Source: Alphaproteobacteria bacterium
Lineage (GTDB): Bacteria > Pseudomonadota > Alphaproteobacteria > UBA6615
Direction of reading: 5' to 3'
Assembly (NCBI GenBank): GCA_021774445.1
Contig: JAJFJA010000005.1
Coordinates: forward strand, 1 to 64,000
DNA: 64,000 nt
Below the pieces are notes generated by a model. That model made no database searches. It was not told where the DNA came from and saw only the letters and a program-made list of their open reading frames with translations. Of this stretch, positions 45,396 to 52,578 are shown in pieces. How positions within the stretch are numbered: the stretch's first letter is position 1; every line of letters starts with the position of its first letter. The position numbers and the translations under genes were made by a program.

Positions 45396-45977
45396 TCAGG
45401 CGATCATCGCGTCCGCCTGGTGCGCAATGGAGCGCAACAAGGCTTCCTCGGGCCGGCTGCGGGCCAGAACGCGCAGGCCGATAAACAAACTCAATAGGGC
45501 ACGGCTGGTTTCGGTTGGGTCCACCGTGTCGGGGATTTCACCGATCGCCTGCCCGGCCTCTATCTTGCCGCTGAAGAAGGTCTCCATTTCGGAAAAACTG
45601 TGTTCGACGATGCGGGAGACCTCATCATCGTGGGGCGACAGTTCGAGTGCCGTGTTGACCAGCAGGCAGCCCTTGCGGGTACCGGTGTTCAACACGACCG
45701 CGATGGCATCCTCAAAAATGCCGACGATGGCTTGGCGGGGCGAACGCGACCGACTGATCGCGGCGGCCCAATCATGGCGGTGAATGGCGTCGTAGCGGCG
45801 TAAGGCCTGAACGAACAAACTGCGCTTGTCGCCGAACGTGGCGTAGAGACTGCCGCGATTGATACCCATGCAGTCCACAAGGTCCTGCATGGATGTCGCT
45901 TCATAACCATGAGCCCAGAAGGCTTCCATGGCCTTGCCCAAGGCTTCGTCGACGTTGAATTGTTTTTCCCAAGGCAT
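45396..45977 (-). CDS. TetR-family repressor
   Basis: 193 aa. The N-terminal HTH (T-S-M-Q-D-L-V-D-C-M-G-I-N-R-G-S-L-Y-A-T-F) is followed by a helical ligand domain with G-C-L-L-V-N-T-A-L-E-L around Cys104, a position used by NemR-type electrophile sensors, and a second Cys at 36. This, and control of a peroxidase/glutaredoxin operon, suggests an electrophile or oxidant signal (inference). Operators lie on both sides of the gene. Confidence 0.85.
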   Translation of the reverse strand: MPWEKQFNVDEALGKAMEAFWAHGYEATSMQDLVDCMGINRGSLYATFGDKRSLFVQALRRYDAIHRHDWAAAISRSRSPRQAIVGIFEDAIAVVLNTGTRKGCLLVNTALELSPHDDEVSRIVEHSFSEMETFFSGKIEAGQAIGEIPDTVDPTETSRALLSLFIGLRVLARSRPEEALLRSIAHQADAMIA

Positions 45978-46007
45978 CGCTTACTCCCATTGTCAGGTTA
46001 TTGCGTC

Positions 46008-46023
46008 TGGAACAGTCGGTCAA
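46008..46023. promoter_or_regulatory. Second candidate TetR operator, upstream of tetR
   Basis: TGGAACAGTCGGTCAA on the plus strand, 31 bp upstream of the tetR start, matches the 45362-45377 site at 12 of 16 positions including both outer half-sites. This fits autorepression. The remaining 46024-46228 holds no evident gene. Confidence 0.55.
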
Positions 46024-46228
46024 AACACAGGCGCGTGAGGCGTTGGAAGCGCGGAGGTTGCTCTGGCGTGCCCGCAGCGGTTGGTCTAGCGTTGGTCGCA
46101 ATGCATCCCATTGATCTCCACAATAATCGTGAGGCCGGACAAACGGGGACTTGGGCCCGTCGCTCGTTCGCTCGCGACGTTCCCGTGGTACCGCCGGCGG
46201 TCAACGAGGCTGAGGTAATCTCGCCTCA

Positions 46229-47128
46229 ATGAGTGGGATCACGGCTCGGGTCCGTCACATGAACAGTGCCCGTGGCATCCTGATGATGATCACCGCCATG
46301 TTCATGTTCTCTTTCATCGACGCCCAAGCGAAGGTTCTGAGCCAGCACCTGCCGGTTCTGCAAATCGCCTGGGCCCGGCACTTCGGGCTGCTAATCGTCG
46401 TGGCGGTGTTTTTCTGGCCGCGCAATGGCAGAGCCGTGCTGCGCAGCAGCCGGCCGGGACTGCAGGTGCTGCGCGGCGTCATGGTCGTATCGTCAACGGT
46501 GCTGTTCCTGGTTGCTATCAGCTTTGTGCCACTGGCCGACGCGGTTGCGGTGAGCTTTGTCGCGCCCTTGGTCGTGACCGCGCTGGGCAGCCTGTTGCTC
46601 AAGGAGCGTGCGGGCATCCGGCGCTGGATCGCGGTGCTCGTGGGCTTTGCCGCGACGATTATCATTATTCGACCGGGCATGGGAGTATTGCATCCCGCCG
46701 CCCTCCTGGTGCTCGGCGCGGCCTCTTTGTTTGGCCTGTATCAGATCATGGCGCGCTTCCTGAGCGATACCGACGATGCCGCCACGACTCTGTCCTACAC
46801 CGCGATCACCGGTGCCGTCATACTAACCCTCGCCTTGCCGTTCGTCTGGGTCTGGCCAGATTCACTACTGCACGCGGCGATGCTGGCGGGCCTCGGGCTG
46901 TGGGCCGCGGCGGCGGAGCTTGCCGTGATCAAGGCATTCGAAGCCGCGCCCGGCGCGGTCGTCGCGCCGTTCCAGTACACGATGATCGTGTGGGCGACGA
47001 TCTATGGCTTCGTCTTATTCGCCGATTTACCCGACGCCTGGACCCTCGCCGGCGCAGCTATCCTCGTCGCCACGGGACTTTTCTCCTTCTTCCGCGAAGC
47101 GCCGACCGCAGGCACGGCGTCCGGCTAG
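46229..47128 (+). CDS. EamA/DMT-family transporter
   Basis: 299 aa with ten hydrophobic segments in two EamA repeats; P-L-A-D-A-V-A-V-S-F-V-A-P-L near residue 100 is the first-repeat hallmark. A downstream in-frame ATG at 46259 is an alternative start. It is a probable exporter of a small metabolite. It is not closely similar to the DMT gene at 41623. Confidence 0.82.
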   Translation: MSGITARVRHMNSARGILMMITAMFMFSFIDAQAKVLSQHLPVLQIAWARHFGLLIVVAVFFWPRNGRAVLRSSRPGLQVLRGVMVVSSTVLFLVAISFVPLADAVAVSFVAPLVVTALGSLLLKERAGIRRWIAVLVGFAATIIIIRPGMGVLHPAALLVLGAASLFGLYQIMARFLSDTDDAATTLSYTAITGAVILTLALPFVWVWPDSLLHAAMLAGLGLWAAAAELAVIKAFEAAPGAVVAPFQYTMIVWATIYGFVLFADLPDAWTLAGAAILVATGLFSFFREAPTAGTASG

Positions 47129-47285
47129 GTGCCCCGCTGCCCACAGGCTTGGAAAACGGCCGCCCGCCGCGCACAAGCCGGTTTACTGCGACTATGCCCT
47201 CGGCCATACTCTGCGGGATATTCCGGAGCGCCTGAAACGACAAAAAAGCCCGGCGCTCCCACCGTTTTGCCCCGGCTAATCTATA

Positions 47286-49040
47286 ATGACGCGACCGACC
47301 CTGCCCTATCCCGACGACGCCTTTGCGGCCCGCCTCGTCGGCGTTTTGCGCGAAGCACCGGATGCGCCGGCGGTCGCCAGCTATCGCGGCCGCGGCGATA
47401 CCGTCTGGCTCACGCGCGGTGCGTTGCTCGATGACGCCCTCGCCGTCGCCACCGGCCTGCGCGCCGCCGGCGTCGCGCGCTACGAACCCTGCATCCTGGC
47501 GCCGGTGGACGAGGGCGAGCCCGCGGCGGCCGCGGTTCTTCTCGGCTGTATCCTAGCCGGTTGCCCGCCGCTGACCATTCCGGCCATCGACGGCAGCCTG
47601 ACAGCCGGGCCGGAGGTGTTGCAGCGGGCCCTAACGGTCACCGGCGCCCGGGCCGTTCTCGTTGCCGCCGCCGAGCCGGAAAAAGTCGCGATGGCGGCCG
47701 CCCTCCTGGGAATGACCGATCGGTCCGCCGAGCTGCTTTCCTTAGCGAACCTCCGCGCCGAACGCGGCTGCTTGACTCTGCCGGCCAGCGCGGGTGGTTC
47801 GGAGACCTGCCGCGTCCTGCAACTTACCTCCGGCACGACGGGCGCCAATCGCGTGTGCATGTGGGGCGCGGCGCCGATCGAAGCCGCGGTCGCCGGCATC
47901 GCTACCGCCCAGGGTCTGCGCGCCGGCGACCGCTTGTTCTCCTGGTCCGGACTGCATCATACGCTGGGTGTGCTCAACACGCTGCTGGTCGGCGTGCTGT
48001 GCGGCGTGCCCGCCATCTTCATGAGCCCGCGCCGGTTTGCCGCAGACCCGGCAGCGTGGTTACACGGCCTGCAAGAGACCCAGGCGACGGTGACCTCAGC
48101 CTCCAATTTCGCCTATAAGCTGGTCGCCGATACAGTGCGTCCGGACGATCTCGCCGGCATTACGCTCGCCCAGCTACGTGGCGTCTGGAATACCGGTGAG
48201 CGCGTCGCCGAGCACAGCTACCGCGCCTTCTATGGGTGCCTGCGCCCAATCGGCCTGCGCGAGGCGGTCCTGTGTGCCAATTACGGCCAGGCCGAGTGTA
48301 CGGGCGGTGCCACCTACTCTGCCCTGGACGCACCGCGGCTGCTCTTCGAGACGGTTGACCGCGAGGCCTTGGAACAACGCGGCGTTGCGCTGCCGCTCAC
48401 CGCCGGCGAGGCGACAGGACCGGACGCCGCCGTCATTGCAACCGCCGGCGCGCCCTGGCCCGGCTCATCGGTCATCATCCAAGACGACGCAGGGTCGACC
48501 CTGCCCGACGGCGTCGTCGGCGAGATCATGCTCGCCACCCCCGCCCGCTTCGACGGCTATTACAATGATCCCGAGGCGACCGCCGCGGTGTTTGAGGGTG
48601 ATCTGCTACGCACCGGCGACCTTGGTTACAGACGCGGCGACCAGTTGTTCTGGATGGGCCGTAAGCAGGAGCGCGTCACTGTCCGCGGCCGCAAGATGGA
48701 CCCGAGCGAGTTTCAGCCGGTTCTTGAAACCGCCGCCGGCCTGCGTTCCAGTGCCTTTGTCGCCTTCGGTGTCGACGACGAAGCGCTCGGTACCGAGCGC
48801 GTCATTATCGTGGTCGAGCTCGCCGCAGCCGACGGCGATGCCGTTGCAGCCGCCCGCGAAGTGCGCCGGGTCGTCTCGCGCAGCATGGGCATTGCCGTCG
48901 ACGATGTCGTCGTCGCGGCACCGCAGACGTTGACCACGACAATCAGCGGCAAGCGTCGGCACCGCCACTACAAACAACTCTATCTCGCAAACCAACTGGC
49001 AGACCTGCGTTTGAACACGCGCGACACGAGCAAGGTCTAG
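47286..49040 (+). CDS. Acyl-CoA synthetase-like AMP-binding enzyme
   Basis: 584 aa adenylate-forming protein. The core motif L-T-S-G-T-T-G-A is at residue ~180, N-Y-G-Q-A-E-C-T and Y-Y-N-D-P-E-A-T-A with R-T-G-D-L-G follow, and the C-terminal I-S-G-K-R supplies the adenylation Lys. It activates an acid as acyl-AMP, then loads CoA or a carrier. The spacing is nearer to the long-chain or fatty-acyl-AMP branch than to acetate enzymes. The 157-bp gap upstream shows no gene. No carrier-protein gene is adjacent. Confidence 0.82.
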   Translation: MTRPTLPYPDDAFAARLVGVLREAPDAPAVASYRGRGDTVWLTRGALLDDALAVATGLRAAGVARYEPCILAPVDEGEPAAAAVLLGCILAGCPPLTIPAIDGSLTAGPEVLQRALTVTGARAVLVAAAEPEKVAMAAALLGMTDRSAELLSLANLRAERGCLTLPASAGGSETCRVLQLTSGTTGANRVCMWGAAPIEAAVAGIATAQGLRAGDRLFSWSGLHHTLGVLNTLLVGVLCGVPAIFMSPRRFAADPAAWLHGLQETQATVTSASNFAYKLVADTVRPDDLAGITLAQLRGVWNTGERVAEHSYRAFYGCLRPIGLREAVLCANYGQAECTGGATYSALDAPRLLFETVDREALEQRGVALPLTAGEATGPDAAVIATAGAPWPGSSVIIQDDAGSTLPDGVVGEIMLATPARFDGYYNDPEATAAVFEGDLLRTGDLGYRRGDQLFWMGRKQERVTVRGRKMDPSEFQPVLETAAGLRSSAFVAFGVDDEALGTERVIIVVELAAADGDAVAAAREVRRVVSRSMGIAVDDVVVAAPQTLTTTISGKRRHRHYKQLYLANQLADLRLNTRDTSKV

Positions 49041-49166
49041 ACCGCGCGCCCGGCAAGATTCTCCCTTCAGCGTCGTTCAGCGTTCAGGCAATAAAGGGCC
49101 ACCGACAAGAAAGCCGACGGATGCTAATTTAGATCGACCTGCCAACGCCAGGGAGCCGTGACCGTC

Positions 49167-49697
49167 ATGCGAATCAAGATCGTACTCATCGCCCCTTTGT
49201 TATCTCTGGCACTTGTTGCGCCGGTGGCCGTACCGGCGCTCGAAATCGTTGTTCCGGCCACGGACGGCAGCGCCGAGCCGCTTGCTGGGTCGTATGAGGT
49301 CGGGGTGGCCGCCCACGATAGCGGCGATTTTGCAACTGCCCTCCGCGAGTTTCGTGCCTTGGCCGAGCAGGAACAGGGCCACGTCGGCGCCGCGTTCTAC
49401 CTCGGTTTCATGTACGACTTTGGCGAGGGGGTGCCACAGGATTTTGCCGAGGCGGCATGGTGGTACCGCAAAGCGGCCGGCCAGGGCCTCGCCCGCGCCC
49501 AGTTCAACCTCGGCGTCCTCTACGATAAGGGCCTGGGCGTGCCGCAAGACTACGTCGAGGCATACAAGTGGTTCAATCTAGCGGCCGCACAGAACAACGA
49601 GGTTGCGCGAAAAAAACGCGACATCATTGCCGAGAGGATGACGCCCGCGGACATATCCGAGGCCCAGCGCCTAGCGCGGGAGTGGCGGCCCAAATAG
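49167..49697 (+). CDS. Sel1-repeat protein with signal peptide
   Basis: 176 aa. A Sec signal (I-V-L-I-A-P-L-L-S-L-A-L-V-A-P-V-A) is followed by two to three Sel1/TPR-like repeats (A-A-F-Y-L-G-F-M-Y, G-x-G-V-P-Q-D, A-A-W-W-Y-R-K-A-A and their repeat). It probably scaffolds protein interactions in the periplasm. ATG 49167 is preceded by GGGAG at a long distance; a GTG at 49158 is the alternative. Confidence 0.82.
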   Translation: MRIKIVLIAPLLSLALVAPVAVPALEIVVPATDGSAEPLAGSYEVGVAAHDSGDFATALREFRALAEQEQGHVGAAFYLGFMYDFGEGVPQDFAEAAWWYRKAAGQGLARAQFNLGVLYDKGLGVPQDYVEAYKWFNLAAAQNNEVARKKRDIIAERMTPADISEAQRLAREWRPK

Positions 49698-49745
49698 CCA
49701 AATCCTGGAAGACTTTTGGTAGTGTTGGCTAAGTCATTGAAAAGA

Positions 49746-49822
49746 TGGCGCGCCCGGCAGGACTCGAACCTGCAACCACCGGATTAGAAATCCGGTGCTC
49801 TATCCTGTTGAGCTACGGGCGC
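49746..49822 (-). tRNA. tRNA-Arg (anticodon TCT)
   Basis: 77 nt with encoded CCA. The acceptor stem GCGCCCG/CGGGCGC, D-arm with GTAGCTCAACAGGATAGAGC, anticodon stem CCGGA/TCCGG around TTTCTAA (anticodon TCT, reading AGA) and T-arm GCAGG-TTCGAGT-CCTGC all fold correctly. It lies 15 bp after the NDUFS4-like gene on the same strand. Confidence 0.97.
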
Positions 49823-49837
49823 CTATTGGTCGGAGCG

Positions 49838-50143
49838 TTAGTGGCTCCAAGGGATTTTGCGCTTGTAGGCGAAATTGTCGGCATAAGCTTTTGGCCTAAC
49901 GGCACGTTCTTTCGGTTTGATCACATTATGGGCGATGCCGTGACGGTCCGCGTAGGCGACGGCGTCGGCCTCAGTTTCAAAATTAAGCCTGACCTGCCCC
50001 ATCGTGTCGCCGGAGCCGGTCCACCCCATCAGCGGGTCGATCTGCTTCCGATCCGTCGGTTCATATTCCAAGATCCATTGCTGGGACTTAGCCCGGCCCG
50101 ATTGCATGGCCGTTTTGGCGGGCTGGTAGATGCGGGCCTTCAC
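49838..50143 (-). CDS. NDUFS4-type ETC complex I subunit
   Basis: 101 aa from GTG 50143 with a GGAGG site. It shows the family pattern I-Y-Q-P-A-K-T-A-M-Q-S-G, W-x-L-E-Y-E-P-T, and D-P-L-M-G-W-T-G-S-G-D-T, then Y-A-D-N-F and a basic K-R-K-I-P-W-S-H end. In alphaproteobacteria and mitochondria this accessory subunit stabilises the NADH-binding arm of complex I. Its presence supports the alphaproteobacterial assignment. Confidence 0.92.
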   Translation of the reverse strand: MKARIYQPAKTAMQSGRAKSQQWILEYEPTDRKQIDPLMGWTGSGDTMGQVRLNFETEADAVAYADRHGIAHNVIKPKERAVRPKAYADNFAYKRKIPWSH

Positions 50144-50227
50144 GGTGCCTCCAAGGTCTGCGACGGTGAGTGGCCGTCTTAGGCGGATTTGGCCGGCAAA
50201 TCAACAACCAGGGGCCGAGGCGGCACC

Positions 50228-50293
50228 GGCCCGTTAACCACGATGACCGGGTGAGCGGGCAAGAACGGCGGCGGGAAATATGATTAACGGGCC
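50228..50293. repeat. 10-bp inverted repeat in the NDUFS4 upstream region
   Basis: GGCCCGTTAA at 50228-50237 and its complement TTAACGGGCC at 50284-50293 flank 46 bases within the 272-bp gap between divergent genes (50144-50415). Nothing else, apart from presumed promoters, is visible in the gap. Function unknown; chance is possible. Confidence 0.35.
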
Positions 50294-50415
50294 CGGAACC
50301 ACGGGCTTTATGCCTTTCCGGATATCCAACTTGGCCCGCGAACTACATAATTCGTGCCGTCGAACGTTAACGGCGCCCTGCCCTACCCTCGCAACGATCA
50401 CAAAGCGAGGTACGC

Positions 50416-50661
50416 ATGGCCCGTGTCATTACCACTCGCAGGAACTCGACCTATACGCTGAAGGTTATTGGCGAGGACGGGAAAACGCAGCTGCGGCTGG
50501 CCCTCGACGGCCCGTTACCGGATCCGCTCCGGGTCCTGATGGCGCGCGGCAATGCCGGCGACATGGGTGCCGCAGAGGAATATGTCACCGAGTTTATCCG
50601 TCATTGGCATCAGCAGCAGCCTTCCGACTGGATGGACGCCACGGGACAGGCCCAGCACTAA
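50416..50661 (+). CDS. Small conserved-looking hypothetical protein
   Basis: 81 aa with a GCGAGG ribosome site. Mixed alpha/beta sequence (M-A-R-V-I-T-T-R-R-N-S-T-Y-T-L-K-V) ending in a Trp/His/Gln-rich tail; no signal peptide or membrane helix. No family recognised. It stands alone between the NDUFS4-like gene and the UxaA-type gene. Confidence 0.65.
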   Translation: MARVITTRRNSTYTLKVIGEDGKTQLRLALDGPLPDPLRVLMARGNAGDMGAAEEYVTEFIRHWHQQQPSDWMDATGQAQH

Positions 50662-50758
50662 GCCCGATCGAAGAACGGCCGTCGGCCCCGGGGGCATGGT
50701 AGTCGGGGGTTCCACGGTATAATATGCGGCTTGGCAAACCCTAATTTGCGCGGGCCTC

Positions 50759-52288
50759 ATGAAATCGAGTTCTCACTTTATCCGCCTTGGCGACCAGGAC
50801 AATGTCGTGGTGGCGCGGGTCGATATTCTGCCGCAAACACCGCTTGGCGATGGAGACCTGGCCGCCGCGGCCCGCGTCCCGGTTGGACATAAGCTGTCCA
50901 CGACGGCTATCGGGAAAGGTGAGCCGATCCGGAAATATGGCCAAATCATCGGGTTTGCAACGGAAGATATTGCGCCCGGCGAGCATGTGCACAGCCATAA
51001 TTGCGAGTTCGCCGCCTTTGAGCGCGACTATGCTTTCGCCAGCGAGGTCAAGGATACGGCGTTCGTGCCGGCGGCCGAGCAGGCGACGTTCGAGGGCTAT
51101 AAACGATCGTCCGGCCGGGTTGGGACGCGGAACTATATCGGGATTCTATCGACGGTGAATTGCTCCGCGACTGTCTCTCGTTATATCGCCGATGCCTTCA
51201 ACCGCACCGATGCTTTGGAAAAATACCCCAACATCGATGGTGTGGTCTCGCTGGTCCACACGACCGGCTGCGGGATGGCCGACAGCGGCGAAGGCTTTGC
51301 CAATCTGCAACGGACCCTGTGGGGCTTCGCGCAGCACCCGAATTTCGCCGGGGTGCTCATGGTAGGCCTGGGCTGTGAGGTCAACCAAATCCCCTTCCTA
51401 TTGGATGCCTATGGCCTGGAAATCGGTGACAGCTTTCAGACGCTGACAATCCAAGGAAGCGGCGGTACGAGGAAGACCGTGGAAGCGTCGATCGAGAAGA
51501 TTTCGGCAATGTTACCCGCGGCCAACAAGGCCAGCCGCGAAACCGTATCCGTGAGCGAACTGACCGTAGCCTTACAATGTGGCGGATCGGATGGGTATTC
51601 AGGCATCACAGCCAACCCGGCGCTGGGAGCGGCGGTCGATCTTCTGGCGCAACATGGCGGAACAGGAATCCTCAGCGAGACGCCGGAGATTTACGGTGCA
51701 GAGCACCTGCTCACCCGCCGGGCGGTGAGCCGGGAGGTGGGCGAAAAGCTCATCGAGCGCATCCGTTGGTGGGAAGACTATACAGCGCGCAACCATGGGT
51801 CGATGGACAACAACCCGTCGCCCGGGAACAAGGCCGGCGGCCTGACGACGATCCTGGAGAAATCTCTCGGCGCGGCAGCCAAGGGTGGCACGACGAACCT
51901 TACGGGCGTGTACAAATACGCCGAAAGGATCGACGCCAAGGGTTTCGTATTCATGGATTCGCCGGGTTACGATCCCTGCTCGATCACCGGCCAGGTCGCC
52001 GCGGGCGCCAATGTCGTGTGTTTCACGACAGGGCGCGGGTCGGTCTATGGCTGCAAGCCGACACCCTCGATCAAATTGGCCACGAACTCGGCGATGTATC
52101 ATCGCATGACGGAAGATATGGATATCAACTGCGGTGACATTGTCGATGGCGATACGACCGTGGCCGACAAGGGCCGCGAGATCTTCGACTATATCCGGGC
52201 CGTCGCGAGCGGGAAGAAATCAAAATCGGAAGAGTTAGGCCTGGGCGATAATGAATTCATCCCGTGGCAAGTCGGCGCGGTGATGTAG
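50759..52288 (+). CDS. UxaA/GarD-family sugar-acid dehydratase (altronate dehydratase type)
   Basis: 509 aa. An N-terminal SAF domain (residues ~1-95, with A-P-G-E-H-V-H-S-H-N) is fused to the UxaA catalytic domain, which begins G-R-V-G-T-R-N-Y-I-G-I-L-S-T-V-N-C. T-T-G-C-G-M and G-L-G-C-E-x-N are family cysteine-containing motifs. It dehydrates altronate, galactarate or a similar aldonate to a 2-keto-3-deoxy acid in an iron-dependent reaction. No other hexuronate genes are adjacent, so the true substrate is open. Confidence 0.85.
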   Translation: MKSSSHFIRLGDQDNVVVARVDILPQTPLGDGDLAAAARVPVGHKLSTTAIGKGEPIRKYGQIIGFATEDIAPGEHVHSHNCEFAAFERDYAFASEVKDTAFVPAAEQATFEGYKRSSGRVGTRNYIGILSTVNCSATVSRYIADAFNRTDALEKYPNIDGVVSLVHTTGCGMADSGEGFANLQRTLWGFAQHPNFAGVLMVGLGCEVNQIPFLLDAYGLEIGDSFQTLTIQGSGGTRKTVEASIEKISAMLPAANKASRETVSVSELTVALQCGGSDGYSGITANPALGAAVDLLAQHGGTGILSETPEIYGAEHLLTRRAVSREVGEKLIERIRWWEDYTARNHGSMDNNPSPGNKAGGLTTILEKSLGAAAKGGTTNLTGVYKYAERIDAKGFVFMDSPGYDPCSITGQVAAGANVVCFTTGRGSVYGCKPTPSIKLATNSAMYHRMTEDMDINCGDIVDGDTTVADKGREIFDYIRAVASGKKSKSEELGLGDNEFIPWQVGAVM

Positions 52289-52413
52289 TCGCAAAGATCG
52301 GGGATTCGACTCGAAGAATCCACGTCTCCAGACAAAAATGCTTTATATTCAAAGATTTGATACCTAAAGCATGCCCACTATCGATGGCTCTTCGTACTAG
52401 CTAATAGGCCTAG

Positions 52414-52442
52414 TTGACACTGCCGCGGGGGGGCCGTATCGT
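52414..52442 (+). promoter_or_regulatory. Promoter of trpL-trpE(G)
   Basis: TTGACA (52414-52419) and TATCGT (52437-52442) with an ideal 17-base spacer. The start site would fall near 52449, the A of the leader-peptide ATG, so the leader would be translated without a 5' untranslated region. I recall the same arrangement being described for the Sinorhizobium meliloti trpE(G) leader. Confidence 0.65.
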
Positions 52443-52448
52443 CCCCAC

Positions 52449-52499
52449 ATGAACACTCGCCAGCCCAACCTGAATCAGATTTGGTGGCGCCTATCGTAG
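52449..52499 (+). CDS. trpL: Trp leader peptide
   Basis: A 16-residue open frame MNTRQPNLNQIWWRLS ending at TAG 52497-52499. Tandem Trp codons (TGG TGG at 52482-52487) are exactly where a stalled ribosome would mask the first strand of the attenuator. No ribosome site precedes it, fitting leaderless translation from the promoter at 52414. Confidence 0.88.
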   Translation: MNTRQPNLNQIWWRLS

Positions 52500-52566
52500 G
52501 CGGCCATCGGCATTGACTATTGTGTTTGATGATTTGGCCGCCTCTTGAGAGGCGGCTTTCGTTTTT
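52488..52566 (+). promoter_or_regulatory. Trp attenuator: pause, antiterminator and terminator hairpins
   Basis: Three mutually exclusive pairings can be read. 1:2 is CGCCTA (52488-52493) with TAGGCG (52497-52502). 2:3 antiterminator is AGGCGGCC (52498-52505) with GGCCGCCT (52536-52543). 3:4 terminator is GCCGCCTC (52537-52544) with GAGGCGGC (52549-52556), then TTTCGTTTTT. Low charged tRNA-Trp stalls the ribosome on the Trp codons, frees strand 2 and lets 2:3 form, allowing trpE(G) transcription. Confidence 0.9.
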
Positions 52567-52578
52567 GAGGGCACTCTC

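Noticed and set aside
49745..50182. 145-aa plus-strand frame starting M-A-R-P-A-G-L-E-P-A
   Set aside because: It reads through the antisense of tRNA-Arg, a well-known artefact, and then overlaps the NDUFS4-like gene.
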